DNA from: Candidatus Saccharimonadota bacterium
GTDB lineage: Bacteria > Patescibacteriota > Saccharimonadia > Saccharimonadales > UBA4665
NCBI GenBank assembly: GCA_028286245.1
Contig: JAQBRY010000004.1
Coordinates: 124,001-188,000, forward strand
Reading direction: 5' to 3'
DNA: 64,000 bases
The position numbers were made by a program, and so were the translations under genes. The notes beneath the pieces are model-generated. The model ran no database searches. It saw nothing but the letters and a program-made list of their open reading frames with translations, and was not told the origin of the DNA. Each line of letters opens with the position of its first letter. Position 1 is the stretch's first letter. Shown one piece after another: positions 43,351-51,799 of the stretch.

Positions 43351-43440
43351 AGTATTTCTCCTCTAGTTTTAATTTCTAAAAATAATTGATATTTCTATAA
43401 GATACAGTTCTCGTAAAGTCCTAAACAGGTTTACCTTACG

Positions 43441-43465
43441 AAAAAATCCGACCACAGCGGCCGGA
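43441..43465 (-). terminator. promoter-proximal terminator (attenuator) of nusA
   Basis: On the minus strand, stem TCCGGCC/GGTCGGA (43459-43465 with 43447-43453, one G-U pair, 5-nt loop) is followed by T6 (43441-43446). It lies only about 6-30 nt after the predicted nusA start site and about 90 nt before the ATG. A second hairpin (CGTAAGG with CTTTACG) follows. Confidence 0.8.
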
Positions 43466-43477
43466 CGTAACTCATTA

Positions 43478-43506
43478 ATAATACCGCTAAGCGCTCTTAC
43501 TGTCAA
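43478..43506 (-). promoter_or_regulatory. sigma70 promoter of nusA
   Basis: Perfect TTGACA (43501-43506), a 17-nt spacer and TATTAT (43478-43483) on the minus strand. The start site would be near 43471. Confidence 0.85.
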
Positions 43507-43544
43507 TGTACAGCGCGGTTACTATTCCAATTATAGCTGTAAGA

Positions 43545-43553
43545 TGTTAAAAT
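43545..43553 (+). promoter_or_regulatory. extended -10 (leaderless) of the lipoprotein gene
   Basis: TGT-TAAAAT on the plus strand ends 6 nt before the ATG at 43560. There is no Shine-Dalgarno sequence. It is divergent from the nusA promoter. Confidence 0.6.
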
Positions 43554-43559
43554 ATATTA

Positions 43560-44111
43560 ATGAAAGTTTTTGAGCGCGAAGTTTCCCGACCCGAGGTATC
43601 ACGAATAATTAAGGGCGCAACAGCAGCTGCAGGTTTAGCCCTCTTTATGACCGGTTGCGGTGCAGGCGGCACCAGCCACGCGACTGCAGAAAGTCCTACG
43701 CCTACCATCGCACCCCGCAGTGTCCTCGACGCCTGCACTCCCTTTACCGTTATTGCCCAAAATCGCTGGGACCCCTTAGGAACAGCTGTCCGCGATCAGC
43801 CTGATGTAAGCCTGCCAAATAAGGGTGGCTTTGCAGGTAACCTGCCTATCAGCGTTGACGGTTACTACGATACCGGCGTGCCATTAGACGCCCACAATCC
43901 CGCTCCCTTTAACAGTGGTATCTGGTTTCATCTAACCCCCGGCGCTGATACAAATAAAGGCCAAGAAGGGTTCGTGAGTTACCGCGGCGTTCGTGACGAA
44001 ACGACCGAACCGGACCCCGATCCCCGTGATAATCCGCCCGGCGATGGCGGTAAGCCAGTGCCGCTTCGCCCGGAGTGCCGTATAGTTGCTCTACCTACCT
44101 CGGCACAATAA
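43560..44111 (+). CDS. predicted lipoprotein
   Basis: A 183-aa protein with a lipoprotein signal: basic N-region, hydrophobic helix (GATAAAGLALFMTG, about 19-32) and lipobox MTGC with C33. The mature part is Thr/Pro-rich, then a loop-rich domain with two cysteines (about 59 and 174), and an Asp/Pro-rich patch (TEPDPDPRDNPPGDGG) near the end. No family was recognised. It is probably exported and lipid-anchored. Confidence 0.75.
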   Translation: MKVFEREVSRPEVSRIIKGATAAAGLALFMTGCGAGGTSHATAESPTPTIAPRSVLDACTPFTVIAQNRWDPLGTAVRDQPDVSLPNKGGFAGNLPISVDGYYDTGVPLDAHNPAPFNSGIWFHLTPGADTNKGQEGFVSYRGVRDETTEPDPDPRDNPPGDGGKPVPLRPECRIVALPTSAQ

Positions 44112-44121
44112 TTAGGTAATA

Positions 44122-46836
44122 CTACTGCGTGTAGAGGTTAGCCTGTGGAATAATGGTGTTTGTAATAGTAGGCGTACTCCAGAATAATTGGACTGTAGCA
44201 GTGCTAGTAGCTTCGTAATATTCCATTTTAATGGAGTAGTACTGGCCGGCGGTCAGTGCAACCTTGGCGGTGTTTGTCGTAACACTGTGCGTAACCCAGT
44301 TATTAATGATTAGCTTGCCGTCGATCCATAGCCGGACACCATCATCGGTCTTTGTTTGGAAAGTATAGGTCTCCGTCTTGGGTGCTCGGATCCGACCTGT
44401 CCAGCGAGCACTAAAGTTGTCTGCCTTAACCGGCGCACCTGGCGTACCGGTACCAAAGCTAAAGTTTATAGTTTTATCAATCCGGCTTAGGGCCAAGGTG
44501 TTAAAGGCGATGCCGTTATAGTATGTAGCCGTCAAGCCGGTTCCCGGTACCGGGTTAACCACCACTGATTTGGTCAAAGTATTATTAGTGGTGCTAGACT
44601 CGTTAAAACGCTTAGCGTAATTAGCCGTAGCCACCACGCTATACGTACCTGCTGCCCCCGATTTCCAGCTTGCTTTTGCGGTGGTACCGGTTGTGGCAGT
44701 AATAACCCGGCTAGCTCCTGCTGCCAAGCTGGTAGTACTGGCATCGGACCAGGTAACTTTTGTGCCGTTAACGGTAAACGATACCCCGATTGCAGTGCCG
44801 GCAGGCGTAGCTGCTTTGCCGGTATTTTTAATAGTCGCAGAAAAAGTGACCTCATTACCAGAGACCACAGTAGCTGGTGTCCAGGTAAGAGCGCTCACCG
44901 TCAGATCAGACAACAGAGCTGGAGCTGGCGTAGGTACAGGTGTTGGAACTGGGGTAGGTGTCACGGGAGTTGTAACCGGTGGCGGCGCTGGAACCGGCGT
45001 AGGATCAGGGACTGGGACAGGTGTCACGACAGGTGGTGTAGGGACGACCGGAACCGGCGTAGGATCGGGAACGGGTGGCGTAGGATCAGGCACGGGAGCT
45101 GGGTCAACAGGTAGCACTACTGGTGGCTCTGACGGTGGTACTGGATCAGTTAGTGGCGGCGTGGGGTCAGGAACTGGCTCTGTGGGGACAGTAACCGGCG
45201 GGTCAACAGGCACAACGGGATCAGTTGGCGGTATTACTGGGTCGGTTGGGGTATCCACCGGCGGATCAACTGGAGGATCAACTGGCGTGTCAACAGGTGC
45301 TACAACCGGGGCCGGTATCTCAACACCGCTGCGACCAGAACTCACAAAGCGATACAGTAAATCTTGGGCCGGCAAATTAGCTTGCACCAGGTAGGGTGAG
45401 GTAACGGTAAACGAACTATTATCCGCCCTTACAACGCTGGCCGATACCTCACCGGGAGCAAGTGGAAATGTTTTGGCAAACTGTCCAGCCGGGGCGTTAT
45501 ACGTCTCGCTATGATCGCCGACCTTAACGGTAATGGTGGCAGGTGCCGTCAAAAAGCTCAGTGCCTCAACAGTGTCACGAGCGGGACTACTGCCGGCGCG
45601 CAGTTTCATAAACTTTGTCTGGGTGCCCGTAGGCATGGCGGCGTAAGGTTGAATCCGATGCGAGAGGTACACAACATCACGCTTAATCTCCGGCTGTACA
45701 CCGGTCTTGTACCAAGATAGATAGTAGGAGTTAATATCCAGTGGACTCCAGCCAATATTTACTGATGGTGCGATCTGCGTATTTTCCGAATAATCGTTCC
45801 AGGTTGGTAGTTGCACCCAGTCGGCACCACCGCTAATGGCGGCATTCCAGGTGGTTCGAAAATTCTCGGTGTTATCAGCCTCATCATAAATTGACTGGTT
45901 AGGCCGGCTATCTTGCAAAGAAACAGGTTGCATCCAAATTTTTCCGTAAGTATTGTGGGCATCATTTATACTGCCGCTAAGCGTCGAATTTGTAGCGACA
46001 CTGCGGTTGCCCCAGTTTGAAAAACCGTAGCTAAATGAGTTATACGCTGCAACATTGGCACTATAGCTTAGAAAACATGGCACAAACGCCACTTTCTGGC
46101 CCGTGCCTTCGAGTGTGGTAATAAACTTTTTCCAAAAAGCGACGCCCTTATCGCCGTTAACGGCCTTTACCTCTGGGTTAAAGGGCGATATCACTAATCG
46201 GCCATCGGCTAGACGGTACAATGAGCTCCCTGTTGGCCCGGTTGCTAATTGAGCTATTGCCTTAGCTAAGGCTACCGGATCAGCTGCCGCACCGGAATCG
46301 GCATCGGGCATGAGCATAATCTTAAAGTTAGGATCCACATCAACTGCCGCTTGCATCATAAGGCCCAGTCGATCCCAGTGCACGCCCTTATTAATACCGA
46401 GCATATCAAACGTAAAGCCATCCAGTCCGGCTGCGGTTGCCCGCTGGACTTCCGTTTGCATATCTTGCAGCTGCCAATCATTACCATCTATGATAGCCCG
46501 CGGCAAAGGGCGATCACGTAAAAAGCCGCCATACTCGGCGTGCAAGTAGGGCTTAGCCGCCTTAGTAGCTGCGTCGGGATTAGGTTCACCCCTGAGGCTT
46601 AGGTAGTTGACGGTGTAATAATCACTGGCACTATCTTTATTATCAAGCGAAATAGGATAGGCCGAAAAATAGTGGGCAAAGACTTTTTTGTTGGCAGCTT
46701 TTAGATCGGTCTGGCTTGGCAGGTCGATGGGGAGCGGACTAGTGCCGTCAGCACTAGTGACTATTGTCGGCAAGAGGGCGGCTAACACTACAAGCGTGAT
46801 GCCTAAAAGAGTTGCATGCAATTTATATATACGCAT
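44122..46836 (-). CDS. secreted GH71-like alpha-1,3-glucanase with CARDB and PA14 domains
   Basis: A protein of about 904 aa starting at ATG 46836 (a TTG 12 nt upstream is possible). It has a signal helix ([20 protein letters not shown]). The GH71-like catalytic domain (about 45-480) begins [12 protein letters not shown] and has the GLDGFTFDM and [14 protein letters not shown] motifs. A Pro-rich PVDP/PDPTP linker spans about 515-635, then a CARDB-like domain (about 640-765) and a PA14 domain (about 770-900). GH71 enzymes cut alpha-1,3-glucan (mutan). Confidence 0.8.
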   Translation of the reverse strand: MRIYKLHATLLGITLVVLAALLPTIVTSADGTSPLPIDLPSQTDLKAANKKVFAHYFSAYPISLDNKDSASDYYTVNYLSLRGEPNPDAATKAAKPYLHAEYGGFLRDRPLPRAIIDGNDWQLQDMQTEVQRATAAGLDGFTFDMLGINKGVHWDRLGLMMQAAVDVDPNFKIMLMPDADSGAAADPVALAKAIAQLATGPTGSSLYRLADGRLVISPFNPEVKAVNGDKGVAFWKKFITTLEGTGQKVAFVPCFLSYSANVAAYNSFSYGFSNWGNRSVATNSTLSGSINDAHNTYGKIWMQPVSLQDSRPNQSIYDEADNTENFRTTWNAAISGGADWVQLPTWNDYSENTQIAPSVNIGWSPLDINSYYLSWYKTGVQPEIKRDVVYLSHRIQPYAAMPTGTQTKFMKLRAGSSPARDTVEALSFLTAPATITVKVGDHSETYNAPAGQFAKTFPLAPGEVSASVVRADNSSFTVTSPYLVQANLPAQDLLYRFVSSGRSGVEIPAPVVAPVDTPVDPPVDPPVDTPTDPVIPPTDPVVPVDPPVTVPTEPVPDPTPPLTDPVPPSEPPVVLPVDPAPVPDPTPPVPDPTPVPVVPTPPVVTPVPVPDPTPVPAPPPVTTPVTPTPVPTPVPTPAPALLSDLTVSALTWTPATVVSGNEVTFSATIKNTGKAATPAGTAIGVSFTVNGTKVTWSDASTTSLAAGASRVITATTGTTAKASWKSGAAGTYSVVATANYAKRFNESSTTNNTLTKSVVVNPVPGTGLTATYYNGIAFNTLALSRIDKTINFSFGTGTPGAPVKADNFSARWTGRIRAPKTETYTFQTKTDDGVRLWIDGKLIINNWVTHSVTTNTAKVALTAGQYYSIKMEYYEATSTATVQLFWSTPTITNTIIPQANLYTQ

Positions 46837-46889
46837 AAGAGTGCTCAACCAGGTTCTTGCCTAAAGTGCAGTAACTTGTTTGAATTTAA

Positions 46890-46898
46890 ATAATAACA
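46890..46898 (-). promoter_or_regulatory. extended -10 for the GH71-like gene
   Basis: TGT-TATTAT on the minus strand, with a predicted leader of about 45 nt and no strong RBS. Confidence 0.4.
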
Positions 46899-46931
46899 TC
46901 GGCCTAAATGAGTGTCAATTACAGCGACGGC

Positions 46932-46940
46932 TGCTACACT
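46932..46940 (+). promoter_or_regulatory. extended -10 promoter of the M1 aminopeptidase
   Basis: TGC-TACACT on the plus strand, 26 nt before the ATG, with RBS GGAGGA at 46955-46960 in between. It is divergent from the GH71-like gene. Confidence 0.55.
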
Positions 46941-46966
46941 ATATAGATTGAATTGGAGGAATAATA

Positions 46967-49546
46967 ATGACTAAATCCGTGACCAGACTATTCGAGCATT
47001 TTCAGCCCGACAACTACCAGCTCCATTTACTACCGGATGCGGACGCCATGAAGTTTAGCGGCAGCGTAACTATTACGGGCAAAAAAATCGGCCGGCCCTC
47101 GGAGCGCATCACCTTTCATCAAAAAGGCCTCAAGATTACTGCTGCTACCATCGTAAAGCAAGACAAAAAAGGCAACCAAGAATTTACGGTAAGCCGTATT
47201 AATAACCAAGCCAGCTTTGACGAAGTCCGTTTGCATGCCGGCCAGCAACTCTACCCCGGTAACTACGTGATAACCATGGAGTTTGAGGGTGTTATTACTA
47301 AGCCCATGCACGGTATCTACCCCTGCTTCTTTAAGCAGGATGGTGTCGAAAAAAAATTAATTGCCACCCAGTTCGAAAGCCACCACTCACGCGAAGCTTT
47401 TCCATGCATTGACGAGCCGGAAGCCAAGGCAACCTTTGACCTTACCCTTACCAGTCCAGTCGGCCTAACGGCCATCGCCAATACGCCAGTTGCGACCCAG
47501 GTAGAGCAAGACGGTGCCCTCGTTACTTCATTTGAAACCACACCAAAAATGTCCACCTACTTACTGGCCTTTATTTATGGAGAAATGCGTTACCTAGAAG
47601 CCACTACTTCTAACGGCGTACTCGTCCGCACCTACGCTACGCCAGACAATGTCCAGCATACACAGCACGCCCTCAACGTGGCCGTCAAAGTTTTGGAATT
47701 TTTTGATGACTACTTTGGCATTGCCTACCCGCTGCCTAAGCTAGACATGGCTGCCCTGCCCGACTTTAGTGCCGGTGCCATGGAAAACTGGGGGCTCGTT
47801 ACCTACCGAGAAGTCGCTATGTTGCTTGACGAAAACCACGGCACCATCGAAAGCCGACAATACATTGCCGTGGTGGTGGCCCACGAGCTATCGCACCAGT
47901 GGTTCGGCAACCTGGTTACCATGAAGTGGTGGGACGATTTATGGCTTAATGAAAGTTTTGCCAACCTCATGGAATACCGGGCCGTGGATGCCATCTACCC
48001 GGAATGGCACATCTGGGAACACTTTATAAGCCAAGAAATGGGGGCCGCCAAACGCCGCGACAGCCTAGAAGATGTGCAGTCTATTCAGACCAAGGTCAAC
48101 CACCCAGACGAAATCAGCAGCATCTTTGATCCGTCTATTGTGTATGCCAAGGGCGGAACCGTGCTGCACATGCTCATGCACTATATTGGTGAAGAGGCCT
48201 TCCGCACCGGGCTTAAGGCATACTTTCAGCAGCATCGCTACGGCAATACCCAGGCCGCCGACCTGTGGTCGGCGTTTTCTGCCAGTAGTGGTCAGGATAT
48301 TGCCGATTTTATGGATAAATGGGTAACTACCTCGGGCTACCCGATTGTGAGTATTGACTGGAAACCAGGCAGCAAGACAGCCAGTCTTACCCAAAAGCGC
48401 TTCCTGAGCGATCCCAATGCCACCCCTGATGCGAGAGCACCGTGGCAGGTGCCGTTAGCGGCTACCCTGCCTATAGCCGACCCGCTGCTGAGTAACCTTT
48501 CTCAGACGATAACGGTTGCTACTTCTGCCAACAAAGCCCTGCTCCTTAACCACGATGGCCACAGCTACTACCTACCCCACTACCAGCAAGCTGAGCACCT
48601 CAGCCAGATAACCACCGCCATAAGTAACGGTCAGGTCGACACCATCGACCGTTTGCTGTTGCTCGACAATTACACCATGCTACAGCGCGGCGGCTACGCC
48701 AGCCTTACCGAGTTACTCGACCTACTGACCGCCTACGAGGGTGAACAGAGTGAAAGCGTTTGGGGTACGATCGTGCTGCCGATCGCTGAAACTCGTAAGC
48801 TAATCGAAGGCGACGAGGTCAGCGAAGCCAAACTAGAAGCTCTCATCGCTAGCCTTACCGCTCCCTTAGTCGAAACGTTAGGTTGGGATGATGCTCCAGA
48901 CGAGAGCGCTGAAACGCTACGCCTGCGCGGACTGGTTATTTCTCTGGCAGCCGGCGCCAAAGTGCCAGCCGTACTAGAAGAGGGGCAGCGCCGCTTTGCA
49001 GATTTTACGCAACCCGGTGACCTTAGTCCGAGCACTCGCTCAGTCGTCTACTTCATTGGTGCCCGCCATGGTAGCGCCGCAGACTTTGATAAATTGCTGG
49101 CCCTTCACAACGCCTCAACCAGCGCCGATGACCGAGACGAACTGGCCGGTGCGCTTACCTCCGCCAAAGATCCGGCTCGCTACGAAGGCGTTATTGCCAT
49201 GCTAACGGGCAACGACATTCGCCGCCAGGACCTGATGCACTGGTTCGTCTATCTGCTCCGCAACCGCTACAGCCGCACTGCGGCATGGGAATGGCTCACC
49301 AGCCACTGGGACTGGATAGAGGCTGAGTACTCTAGCGACAAGAGCTACAGCTATTTTGCGCGCTATGGTGGCAGTATTTTTTCCCATCCAGCAGAGCTCG
49401 CCAAGTTCCAAACCTTCTTTGGCCCTAAAAAATCCGTAGTCGCCCTAAACCGAGACATCGCTCTTGGCGAGCAAGAAATCGCCAGTCGCATCGCCTGGCG
49501 CGAACGCAATGAAGCCCCTGTCAAAGCCTGGCTCGCTAAGCACTAA
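46967..49546 (+). CDS. pepN: M1 family aminopeptidase
   Basis: A full-length 859-aa zinc aminopeptidase. The substrate motif GAMENWG (about residue 270) and the zinc motif HELSHQWFGNLVTMKWWDDL with downstream NES (HExxH-x18-E) are intact, followed by an ERAP1-type C-terminal helical domain (about 530-850). There is no signal peptide, so it is likely cytosolic and frees amino acids from peptides, which suits an organism with little biosynthesis. Confidence 0.94.
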   Translation: MTKSVTRLFEHFQPDNYQLHLLPDADAMKFSGSVTITGKKIGRPSERITFHQKGLKITAATIVKQDKKGNQEFTVSRINNQASFDEVRLHAGQQLYPGNYVITMEFEGVITKPMHGIYPCFFKQDGVEKKLIATQFESHHSREAFPCIDEPEAKATFDLTLTSPVGLTAIANTPVATQVEQDGALVTSFETTPKMSTYLLAFIYGEMRYLEATTSNGVLVRTYATPDNVQHTQHALNVAVKVLEFFDDYFGIAYPLPKLDMAALPDFSAGAMENWGLVTYREVAMLLDENHGTIESRQYIAVVVAHELSHQWFGNLVTMKWWDDLWLNESFANLMEYRAVDAIYPEWHIWEHFISQEMGAAKRRDSLEDVQSIQTKVNHPDEISSIFDPSIVYAKGGTVLHMLMHYIGEEAFRTGLKAYFQQHRYGNTQAADLWSAFSASSGQDIADFMDKWVTTSGYPIVSIDWKPGSKTASLTQKRFLSDPNATPDARAPWQVPLAATLPIADPLLSNLSQTITVATSANKALLLNHDGHSYYLPHYQQAEHLSQITTAISNGQVDTIDRLLLLDNYTMLQRGGYASLTELLDLLTAYEGEQSESVWGTIVLPIAETRKLIEGDEVSEAKLEALIASLTAPLVETLGWDDAPDESAETLRLRGLVISLAAGAKVPAVLEEGQRRFADFTQPGDLSPSTRSVVYFIGARHGSAADFDKLLALHNASTSADDRDELAGALTSAKDPARYEGVIAMLTGNDIRRQDLMHWFVYLLRNRYSRTAAWEWLTSHWDWIEAEYSSDKSYSYFARYGGSIFSHPAELAKFQTFFGPKKSVVALNRDIALGEQEIASRIAWRERNEAPVKAWLAKH

Positions 49547-49566
49547 TATTCGGCTAGCCTAATTGC

Positions 49567-49911
49567 TCAGTAAACGTTCTCTATAAAACCGGTGATTTGA
49601 AAATTCGGGTCGGTGACTTCTACGGCCGAGAGGACCAGCTCACCGGGCCACTTTGTTTCGTCGCGCCATATGATGGCCCCGTAGCGCATCTTTTTAAGCT
49701 TGGCGGGGGTAATAGCATCCCAACCGCCGCCTTGATCGTCGTTGCGGCGATACTTTACTTCCACTAGGTGTACTACACCGTCTTTTTTGGCAATAATGTC
49801 AATTTCGCAGTTAGGTCGGCGAAAATTTTGCTCAATTATCTCAAAGCCCCGCATATCGAGGTAGGCAGCAGCCGCCCGTTCGGCCTTACGTCCAACTTCT
49901 GTAGTACTCAT
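49567..49911 (-). CDS. yraN: YraN/UPF0102 family endonuclease-like protein
   Basis: A 114-aa protein with the family pattern GRKAERAAAAYLDMRGFEII, then NCEIDIIAKKDGVVHLVEVK, which holds the E-x-D / E-x-K residues of a Holliday-junction resolvase-like nuclease fold. Its function is not established in any organism. The ATG overlaps the rnhB stop (ATGA), the usual rnhB-yraN pairing. Confidence 0.92.
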   Translation of the reverse strand: MSTTEVGRKAERAAAAYLDMRGFEIIEQNFRRPNCEIDIIAKKDGVVHLVEVKYRRNDDQGGGWDAITPAKLKKMRYGAIIWRDETKWPGELVLSAVEVTDPNFQITGFIENVY

Positions 49912-50504
49912 TCCTCTAATTGTAACAGAGCCTTGATGGGCTTGTAGGATTTGCGGTGCAGTTCCGTGACGCCATGCTCTTTAAGTGCCGCGATGTGCGC
50001 AGCAGTGCCGTAGCCAACATGCTTTTCAAAGCCGTACTCCGGAAAGGCTAAGCCGGCCAGGCGCATGTGTTCATCGCGGGCCACTTTGGCTATAATACTG
50101 GCCGCGCTCACCGCTGGCACGGTAGCGTCAGCTTTAACAAGGGTGGTAATTTTACGCTGCGCCTGATCCATATGCGCTAAAAAGTTATAATTACCGTCAA
50201 TAACTACGTCGAGGTCTGGCATAGCCACGGCGTGAAGCGCCTCCTCCATAGCCATCCGGACGGCCGCCGTCAGGCCATACATATCAACTCGCCGGGGCGA
50301 CACCCAGCCAATGCCAATCGCCAGGGCATGCTGCCGAATTTGAGTATCCAGCTTTAGACGCTGAGCCCGGCTCAGTACTTTTGAATCGCGCAGCGACTTA
50401 AGAAGCTCAGTGCTGGTTGCATCTAGCTCGGGCAATACAACCGCAGCCGCCACCACCGGTCCGGCCCAACAACCACGCCCCACCTCATCAATGCCTACAA
50501 TCAT
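49908..50504 (-). CDS. rnhB: ribonuclease HII
   Basis: A 198-aa RNase HII that nicks DNA at misincorporated ribonucleotides. It starts MIVGIDEVGRGCWAGPVVAA, with the D-E pair and GRG loop. Further conserved parts are a central DSK and the acidic DVVIDGNYNF. Its length is normal. It ends in TGA, which supports use of TGA as stop. Confidence 0.95.
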   Translation of the reverse strand: MIVGIDEVGRGCWAGPVVAAAVVLPELDATSTELLKSLRDSKVLSRAQRLKLDTQIRQHALAIGIGWVSPRRVDMYGLTAAVRMAMEEALHAVAMPDLDVVIDGNYNFLAHMDQAQRKITTLVKADATVPAVSAASIIAKVARDEHMRLAGLAFPEYGFEKHVGYGTAAHIAALKEHGVTELHRKSYKPIKALLQLEE

Positions 50505-50520
50505 GTTTCTGTCACTTATG

Positions 50521-51093
50521 TTAGGCTGCCCGAATCGAAGCTAGCATGGCTACGGTCAACCTACCGCCCCGCCGTATATCTTGGACCGCATTAACGCCCT
50601 TAAAGATTTGACCGCCAATTGCAGCCAAACGACTATAATCATGCATCGGTAGTTCTTCGAGCGGACAGCTTGCATCGTAGGTACTCTCGCCCGTATCCGG
50701 ACCTATGTGTATATTCCCTCGCACTATCCCAAAAGACTGAAAATCAAGCATATACGGTAGTTGACCTCTTTGCAACCTAACACCGGGAGCCTCTAGCAAA
50801 TAGGGTATAGCGAGGCCTCCCTTTATGGCATCTGTCCGCGCGAGTAGCTGCACGCCACCGATGTTTGTTTCGGCATAGGTTGGATCAACAGCCTCAAAAT
50901 ATAATTTATTAGTTATCGGATGGGATCCCCTTACTGGCGACAAATCACGCTGTGTTTCCCTACCCTCAGAAGGTCGGCCGTCATCTAAGGCTGCGCCGGA
51001 CCATTGGGCCAGCCGATTAAACACATCGGCAACAAGCTGATCGTCATTAATGCCTATTGCTTCAAAGTTCTGATGTTCATAGGATGCTGGCAT
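50521..51093 (-). CDS. hypothetical 190-aa protein
   Basis: The protein starts MPASYEHQNFEAIGINDDQL. It is mixed alpha/beta and soluble, with conserved-looking segments NIGGVQLLARTDA and QSFGIVRGNIHIGPDTGES, but no recognised family. It lies between rplS and rnhB, after the rplS terminator, with 16 nt to rnhB. Confidence 0.7.
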   Translation of the reverse strand: MPASYEHQNFEAIGINDDQLVADVFNRLAQWSGAALDDGRPSEGRETQRDLSPVRGSHPITNKLYFEAVDPTYAETNIGGVQLLARTDAIKGGLAIPYLLEAPGVRLQRGQLPYMLDFQSFGIVRGNIHIGPDTGESTYDASCPLEELPMHDYSRLAAIGGQIFKGVNAVQDIRRGGRLTVAMLASIRAA

Positions 51094-51139
51094 ACTGAGG
51101 TTCCCGATTATTTACCTTATTTGTACCCTAAACATTAAA

Positions 51140-51167
51140 AAAGGGCAACCAAGATCGGTTGCCCTTT
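51140..51167 (-). terminator. intrinsic terminator after rplS
   Basis: A perfect 11-bp stem (AAAGGGCAACC 51140-51150 with GGTTGCCCTTT 51157-51167, 6-nt loop) followed by a T-run on the minus strand. Confidence 0.93.
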
Positions 51168-51184
51168 GATGAAAACAGCCATGA

Positions 51185-51649
51185 TTAGGCTTCTGTAGGA
51201 ACTTCTTCGGGCTCTTCGACAGAGGCTTCGGCAACCATGGCTTCGAGAGTTTCGTCGGCTGGAGCTTCGACTTCGGGGAGAGTGTTAACAGCGCGGCGAT
51301 CAAAGTCGAGGCCCTGCATACGAGCTTTTTTACCGGTAAGACTACGCATGTAAGTAAGGTAGTTACGGCGAACCTTGCTACGCTTAGTCACTTCTACCTG
51401 CACAACCAGTGGGCTGTGGAGTAAGAAGCTTTTTTCGACACCAACGCCACCAGTAGTACGGCGAACGGTGATACGGCTCAAGTGGCCACCTTTTTTACCG
51501 GTGCGAATAACCAGACCCTGAAAGATCTGCACACGCTCTTTGCTACCTTCACGAATCTTTTGGTGAACTCGAACGGTATCACCGGAACGGACGTCAACGA
51601 CGGCAGACTTCTGGTACTTGGCTTCAATTTTTTGGATAACGGATTGCAT
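51185..51649 (-). CDS. rplS: 50S ribosomal protein L19 with acidic tail
   Basis: The start at 51649 (MQSVIQKIEAKYQKS) has RBS AAGGA; an in-frame extension upstream is rejected. The core (VRVHQKIREGSKERVQIFQG, RRTTGGVGVEKSF) is ordinary L19, which sits at the subunit interface. Residues about 118-154 form an unusual acidic, Glu/Ala-rich tail (typical L19 is about 115 aa). It has its own promoter and terminator. Confidence 0.95.
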   Translation of the reverse strand: MQSVIQKIEAKYQKSAVVDVRSGDTVRVHQKIREGSKERVQIFQGLVIRTGKKGGHLSRITVRRTTGGVGVEKSFLLHSPLVVQVEVTKRSKVRRNYLTYMRSLTGKKARMQGLDFDRRAVNTLPEVEAPADETLEAMVAEASVEEPEEVPTEA

Positions 51650-51724
51650 AGCTGTCCTTCTTCTCTCTCTTCTCGAACGCGATATTACTGCGGCATTCAT
51701 CATTTTGTAATAATACTTCCGCCA

Positions 51725-51753
51725 ATTGTAGCACTAATTACGGCTTTTCTCAA
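51725..51753 (-). promoter_or_regulatory. strong sigma70 promoter of rplS
   Basis: TTGAGA (51748-51753), a 17-nt spacer and TACAAT (51725-51730) on the minus strand, with TGC before the hexamer (extended -10). The leader is about 70 nt. Confidence 0.8.
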
Positions 51754-51799
51754 GGGGTAGTTTTTATTTTAGATACGTTTATTATAACCGCTCGTATTG

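Noticed and set aside
44930-45310. CRISPR-like repeat array
   Set aside because: Repeats are degenerate, in frame and encode Pro-rich protein; there are no fixed spacers and no cas genes in the window.
44681-45394. Plus-strand ORF of 237 aa rich in Gly, Thr and Val
   Set aside because: It is the antisense of the Pro-rich linker of the GH71-like protein; the composition follows from the repeat codons and no start signal is present.
51650-51703. Upstream start for rplS (MMNAAVISRSRRERR)
   Set aside because: L19 homologues start at the MQSVIQ position, which has a good RBS.
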